Shown here: one piece after another, positions 61,101-64,000 of the stretch
Position numbering within the stretch: the stretch's first letter is position 1
Layout: each line of letters opens with the position of its first letter
Source of the DNA: Prevotella sp. E9-3
GTDB taxonomy: Bacteria > Bacteroidota > Bacteroidia > Bacteroidales > Bacteroidaceae
Assembly: GCF_022024015.1 (NCBI RefSeq)
Contig: NZ_CP091786.1
Coordinates: forward strand, 2,108,001-2,172,000
Length of the DNA: 64,000 bases
Direction: 5' to 3'
Notes under the pieces: generated by a model
The model's input: only the letters and a program-made list of their open reading frames with translations
Told to the model about the DNA's origin: nothing
Databases searched by the model: none
Translations under genes and position numbers: made by a program

Positions 61101-61248
61101 CAAATGGTGCGCAAGCACCAGGAAAGGTGTGCCCCATTCCCTCGGTACCAATCATTGGATTTACATACGTTGTTTTGTCATGATAACTTTGGGCTAGGCC
61201 CGTCATCGTAAATGCTGTCATCAAACAGCAAGCAAAAAGACTTCTCAT
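58168..61248 (-). CDS. GH92 alpha-mannosidase fused to a basic-secretory-protein (HEXXH) domain
   Basis: 1026 residues, signal peptide ending GLAQ. Residues ~25-765 are a family-92 exo-alpha-mannosidase: YVNPMIGTEGMGHTFPGA, GFSHTHLSGTGHSDLGDI, FSIWDTYRAEHPL, and GGNDDCGQMSAWYIFSAMGF. Residues ~790-1026 form a second domain like plant-type basic secretory proteins: a metalloprotease-like HELTHAFQ (~906-913), VWEMVEGTADAVR and GSYHDGYRYIGYFFNWV. GH92 enzymes are calcium-dependent and trim N-glycan mannose. The partner domain might cleave the glycoprotein itself. It stands alone with its own -7 box; no SusCD pair is adjacent. Confidence 0.9.
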   Translation of the reverse strand: MRSLFACCLMTAFTMTGLAQSYHDKTTYVNPMIGTEGMGHTFPGACAPFGIVQLSPDTDTIPHNVNGRYQGQVYDYCAGYQHTDNTIVGFSHTHLSGTGHSDLGDILLMPQTGSLLLNPGTKQNPDGGYRQRFSHDTEIARPGYYEVILDDSRVRVELTATQRVGVHRYTFPEGAEQRMIVDLVHGIYNYDGKVLWSTLRVENDTLLTGYRITDGWARSNYTYFAISFSKPIRNYGYRDRKKEAYNGFWGKFNRYQNFPDIAGRNVVAYFEFDKREEQLEVKVALSAVSTEGAKKNLAVEAQGKDFETIKRLTNDAWERELSVIDCQGSDDQKVMLYTSLYHTMINPSIYMDVDRQYRGVDGNVHTAVDFDNYTVFSIWDTYRAEHPLLGLLKPSRNTNMIRSMIAHQQQNIVGMLPVWSLMGNEGWCMTGYHAVSVLADALAKEGRLNGEEALKTMVATANNSYFPSISDYRRFGYALYDKDATAASNTLEYAYDDWTIYRAAQLLGRDDLALQFRTRAENYKNVFDPSIGFASPRYRNGKFKAQMDPYQTYGEGFIEGNSWNFSFHVPHDVRGLIETMGGEKRFLEKLDQLFEMNLPEKYYADNEDITSECLVGGYVHGNEPSHHVPYLYAWTSQPWKTQKWLRTIMNKMYRNHIRGLGGNDDCGQMSAWYIFSAMGFYPVCPGSDQYVLGAPYLPYMKVTLENGNTIEIRAPKVSDKNRYVQSVKVNGQAYNKLYITHEQLVKGCVIEFKMGAKPNLKRGSSKADKPYSLTDELQSASASIARRMNTRLTEEDKQWNQHLLDINFVDQDPKTKGSQIYHALIPNPDPYIRSVAREVMKCLYFTPEDSMPILKRLDYIVRDADGISWKGGGNGFVNITYTTGHVEKSFAQNDTARVDFETRGVLLHELTHAFQLEPQGIGPYGGPNKAVWEMVEGTADAVRVACGGFHGEQDRPKGGSYHDGYRYIGYFFNWVRETKDPDFIRKMNASCRVVIPWSWDGALGYALGKGYTIDALWNEYLHAVEN

Positions 61249-61278
61249 TATTACTACTTTTAAAATTATTTTTCAAAT

Positions 61279-61287
61279 GCAAAGGTA
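61279..61287 (-). promoter_or_regulatory. -7 box of the GH92 gene
   Basis: Minus-strand TACCTTTGC, 30 bp before the ATG; no clear -33. Confidence 0.5.
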
Positions 61288-61368
61288 CATTTTATTTCTG
61301 AAACTATGGAAGAACGGGGTATTTCTATTAACAGAAGTTAAATATTAGTTTAAATTTCACCCTATCCA

Positions 61369-61399
61369 TTGCATTATTAAACATTTCTTTATACCTTTG
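61369..61399 (+). promoter_or_regulatory. Promoter of the exopolysaccharide genes
   Basis: -33 TTG (61369-61371), 20 bp, -7 TACCTTTG (61392-61399), 44 bp upstream of the transferase ATG and divergent from the GH92 promoter. Confidence 0.55.
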
Positions 61400-61443
61400 T
61401 TAACATTTAATTAGAACACAAAGCAAATTACAACGTTTATAAC

Positions 61444-62814
61444 ATGCGTTTTAAGGGAATTAACAATCATCATTGCACCAATCAGCTAATCCAAATCATT
61501 ATTACTGGAAGCGATTTCTTAGTACTTTGGACATTGCTTCCTTTGGCGATAAGATACATTCATCATTCATATAAATGGAATGACGACAGTACGCGCATTT
61601 TCTGGCTGCTATGCACGTTTTCAATGGGCATAGCAGAATACTTTTTCTCTTCTACCATTCATGAACGACAGGTAGGAGCAGGCAGCATACTGCGTCGTAG
61701 CACCATGCTGGTCACCACACAGACCTTATTGTCATACCTGATGCTGCGTGCTGTTCATTTTACCTTCCGACTTGGATGGCAATTGCTCTTCATGGGTATC
61801 TGCATGCTGTTTATCATCATCCTGCTGAGGTTTGTAGCCCGCTGGATACTGAAATATATGAGAAAGAAGGGCTTCAATCTTCACAGAATCTCCTTTGTCG
61901 GTTCTGACAAGGAGATTCAACGCTTACAGGAGAAAATTATCAACAACCCTTCGTATGGCTATAAGATAAGTAGTAATTATGCATCGGCCGACGAGTTTGC
62001 TTCCATGCTGGATCATCCCGACGACTTGGTTCTGGGCGATGAACTCTATTTGTGTGTATCGCGCATGAACCGTGAACTTATAGAGCGTACAGCCAACCTG
62101 TGTTTTCACCGGATGGTTAAGTTTTACTACGTTCCTATAGCCAAAGAGAAACTCAATCTGCAATCTGTACTCATAGACGATATGGAGGTGATGGGTACTT
62201 ATTCAAGTCCGTTGGAAGAGCCTGCCAACAGGCTCATCAAGCGAATAGCCGATGTGTTGCTATCCATTGTATTCCTGATACCCACCGGTCTGTTACTGCC
62301 TTTCATCGTCTTCATGATCAAGCGGCAAAGCCCGGGCCCGATATTCTTCCGTCAGGAGCGTACCGGACTTGACGGTCGTACTTTCTATTGCTACAAATTC
62401 CGTTCCATGCATGTTAATAACGATGCCGACCGCCTTCAGGCTACAAAGGACGATCCGAGAAAATTCCCGTTCGGGGATTTCATGCGAAAGACCAATATCG
62501 ACGAACTTCCTCAGTTCTGGAACACTTTTATAGGCGATATGAGCATCGTAGGCCCACGACCACACATGCTGGCCCATACTGAACAGTACAACCGCCTGAT
62601 AGAAAAATACATGGTGCGCCACTTTGTGAAGCCCGGCATCACAGGATGGGCACAGGTGACCGGTTTTCGCGGCGAGACCCGCGAACTGTGGCAGATGGAA
62701 GGCCGTGTTGACCGCGACATATGGTACATTCAGAACTGGAGCATATGGCTCGATTTACGCATTATATGGATGACAGTAAAAACAATTTTCAAACATGACA
62801 AGAATGCCTATTAA
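61444..62814 (+). CDS. Undecaprenyl-phosphate sugar-1-phosphate transferase (WcaJ-like)
   Basis: 456 residues, a polyprenyl-phosphate hexose-1-phosphate transferase that starts exopolysaccharide repeat-unit assembly on the membrane lipid. Four N-terminal helices lead to a CoA-binding-like middle part (RISFVGSDKEIQRLQEKI). The C-terminal catalytic domain has a membrane helix/hairpin (IADVLLSIVFLIPTGLLLPF), then SPGPIFFRQERTGLDG, YKFRSMH, TNIDELPQFWN, GDMSIVGPRPH and KPGITGWAQV. The sugar is probably glucose or galactose, undetermined. It heads the plus-strand polysaccharide cluster. Confidence 0.93.
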   Translation: MRFKGINNHHCTNQLIQIIITGSDFLVLWTLLPLAIRYIHHSYKWNDDSTRIFWLLCTFSMGIAEYFFSSTIHERQVGAGSILRRSTMLVTTQTLLSYLMLRAVHFTFRLGWQLLFMGICMLFIIILLRFVARWILKYMRKKGFNLHRISFVGSDKEIQRLQEKIINNPSYGYKISSNYASADEFASMLDHPDDLVLGDELYLCVSRMNRELIERTANLCFHRMVKFYYVPIAKEKLNLQSVLIDDMEVMGTYSSPLEEPANRLIKRIADVLLSIVFLIPTGLLLPFIVFMIKRQSPGPIFFRQERTGLDGRTFYCYKFRSMHVNNDADRLQATKDDPRKFPFGDFMRKTNIDELPQFWNTFIGDMSIVGPRPHMLAHTEQYNRLIEKYMVRHFVKPGITGWAQVTGFRGETRELWQMEGRVDRDIWYIQNWSIWLDLRIIWMTVKTIFKHDKNAY

Positions 62815-62836
62815 GGTTCTCATAATCCATCATCGT

Positions 62837-63766
62837 ATGATGCGCAAAATTCTATCCATCTTCTGCGTTCTTTCATTCATTTGCTGCTTCCAGCAGGCCA
62901 TAGCTCAACAGCAGCAGCCCATAGCCGGACAGGTAGAGTTGTTCTGCGGGGCTACGCTGGATTATGCCGACACCAACTGGCTACGGTTATACGACGTTCA
63001 GTTAAATGCCACGCCAGGTTTCCGATGGCATCCGGGCCGAAACTGGTCGCTAGCCTTTCAGGGGCTGATTCCTGTAGTTAGTGAAGGCTACACTTTTCGT
63101 GACAAAGTAAATCAATACTGGCGAGTATCTATGGCCACTATATCACATCAGTTGCATTTCAACGAAGCCAACCAGCACTTCAAGCTTACAGCAGGACTAT
63201 TCGGCTATCGCCGATACGGTGGCGATTTAAAGTGGGCTTGGCCACTGAACTCCTGGCTTATGCTGAATGCCCAGGCTGGCGTTACCGCTTCATGGATGAT
63301 CGGTGCCGACCTTCATGGAAATTCCGACTTTGATTTTGGCCGTAACTACAAATTCACTGGCCAGTTGGGCACCAATGTATATCTGCGCCCCCAGAATATT
63401 GAAGTCAGGCTTGCCGGCGGCCGCTATTTAGGAGGCGACTATGGTTCTCAGATTGATGTGATGCGCCATTTCAGTCATGTCACGCTATTGGCATACGCGC
63501 AGGTTCGCTTTGGCGATATGAAAGCCAGTGAATTTGACAACAAGAAATATCGTACGAACGGCGGTTTCAAGATTATCTGGATGCTTCCTCCCTACAAGCG
63601 AAGCAGTCAGAAACTCGAGGTTCGTCCAGCATCCAATTTCCGGCTTACGAACAGTTCGCGCAGCGATGGGCAGTTTATGCAGACCTATACCGTTGATCCT
63701 GAAGAAAACGAGCGTGAACATCAAGTAGATGTAGATTGGGGATTGAGAAAGGAGGGTACCCGATGA
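62837..63766 (+). CDS. Exported barrel-like protein of the exopolysaccharide cluster
   Basis: About 309 residues. The double ATG at 62837/62840 gives a clean signal peptide (MMRKILSIFCVLSF to AIAQQ); an ATG at 62795 would overlap the transferase and spoil it. The mature part alternates aromatic and polar residues as in outer-membrane barrels (GQVELFCGATLDYADTNW, LAFQGLIPVVSEGYTF, FKLTAGLFGYRRYGG, VTLLAYAQVRFGDM). I do not recognise the family with certainty. Its position directly before a YjbH-like gene suggests a role in polymer export or anchoring. The final ATGA overlaps the next start. Confidence 0.75.
   Translation: MMRKILSIFCVLSFICCFQQAIAQQQQPIAGQVELFCGATLDYADTNWLRLYDVQLNATPGFRWHPGRNWSLAFQGLIPVVSEGYTFRDKVNQYWRVSMATISHQLHFNEANQHFKLTAGLFGYRRYGGDLKWAWPLNSWLMLNAQAGVTASWMIGADLHGNSDFDFGRNYKFTGQLGTNVYLRPQNIEVRLAGGRYLGGDYGSQIDVMRHFSHVTLLAYAQVRFGDMKASEFDNKKYRTNGGFKIIWMLPPYKRSSQKLEVRPASNFRLTNSSRSDGQFMQTYTVDPEENEREHQVDVDWGLRKEGTR
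63748..63755 (+). promoter_or_regulatory. Shine-Dalgarno sequence before the YjbH-like gene
   Basis: AAAGGAGG, 7 nt upstream of the ATG at 63763. Strong Shine-Dalgarno motifs are rare in this window and in Bacteroidetes generally; here it lies inside the preceding coding region and goes with an ATGA stop/start overlap. Confidence 0.5.
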
Positions 63767-64000
63767 AAAAGATATTTGCATTCTTACTGCTGCTGTGCAC
63801 CTTCGCCACCAATTCTTTTGCTCAGCTATACACAGGCATGAACGGACTGATTCATGTTCCGTCGGCAGAAATGGATACTATCGAGACGCTACGTTTTGGT
63901 GTTCATGCACTTCCAAAAGACATGATGCCCAACCACATGATCTTTGAAGGCGAGAAATACAACTCGTCCAACTGGTACATCTCGGCTACACCCTTAAAAT
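63763..64000 (+). CDS. YjbH-like exopolysaccharide protein (N-terminal part)
   Basis: The first ~79 residues only; the gene runs off the window. It starts MKKIFAFLLLLCTFATNSFA (signal peptide), followed by QLYTGMNGLIHVPSAEMDTIETLRFGVHAL, the 'G.GLI.VPTA....G....G' opening typical of YjbH/YbjH exopolysaccharide outer-membrane proteins. It is translationally coupled to the preceding gene. The family call rests on this short piece. Confidence 0.7.
   Translation, partial: MKKIFAFLLLLCTFATNSFAQLYTGMNGLIHVPSAEMDTIETLRFGVHALPKDMMPNHMIFEGEKYNSSNWYISATPLK

Overview
The window comes from the chromosome of a member of the Bacteroidales, most likely Prevotella or a close relative. The support is Bacteroidetes-type promoters (a -33 TTTG and a -7 TAnnTTTG box, seen at more than a dozen genes), near-absence of Shine-Dalgarno sequences, a type III glutamine synthetase, a Bat aerotolerance operon, an rpmB-rpmG-DUF4295-ftsY-rimO string, GH92 and TonB-dependent proteins, and intergenic tracts of the 'TCAATTCTCAATTC' kind. 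About 63 protein genes are supported. I saw no rRNA, tRNA, CRISPR array, insertion sequence or phage.

Layout, 1-12.7 kb: the end of a thioesterase gene and a umuDC pair (+), then on the minus strand a membrane HTH protein with NfeD and an SPFH protein, pyruvate kinase and dapA. On the plus strand follow uxuA with an SDR reductase (hexuronate breakdown), pgi and a HAD hydrolase. Two small exported proteins (DUF4738 lipoprotein, DUF4890) lie on the minus strand.

12.9-21.9 kb holds the most unusual locus: a tight five-gene minus-strand operon. In transcription order it encodes a receiver-PP2C phosphatase, a membrane-anchored coiled-coil WD40-like protein, a 922-residue propeller sensor whose phospho-acceptor histidine is missing, a small soluble histidine kinase with an intact H-box, and a TonB-dependent receptor with an extra N-terminal helical domain. 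A 22-bp tandem repeat lies just downstream. I read this as a multi-component envelope signalling system, possibly undescribed.

22-29 kb: trmO with a UPF0014-type permease and an ABC ATPase that has lost its catalytic motifs (minus); then aguA-aguB-glnN (plus), which makes putrescine from agmatine and can recapture the released ammonia. 29-34.5 kb: ribosomal operon rplM-rpsI-rpsB-tsf behind a structured leader, and serC-serA.

34.6-53.6 kb is an almost continuous minus-strand housekeeping block: map, tsaD, cinA; rpmB, rpmG, DUF4295; ftsY, rimO; two HU-family genes, one of which joins an HU domain to a transmembrane helix and a periplasmic LysM domain; the moxR/Bat operon with batB and batC fused; a PAP2 phosphatase, queA and a Smr protein.

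53.7-64 kb: an operon of a periplasmic-binding-fold protein, an outer-membrane barrel, a POT peptide transporter and a secreted-type nuclease/phosphatase fold protein (minus); a GH92 mannosidase fused to a HEXXH 'basic secretory protein' domain (minus); and the start of an exopolysaccharide cluster (plus) with an initiating sugar-phosphate transferase, a barrel-like protein and a YjbH-like protein that runs off the end. All functions are read from sequence motifs and family knowledge; no database search was possible.
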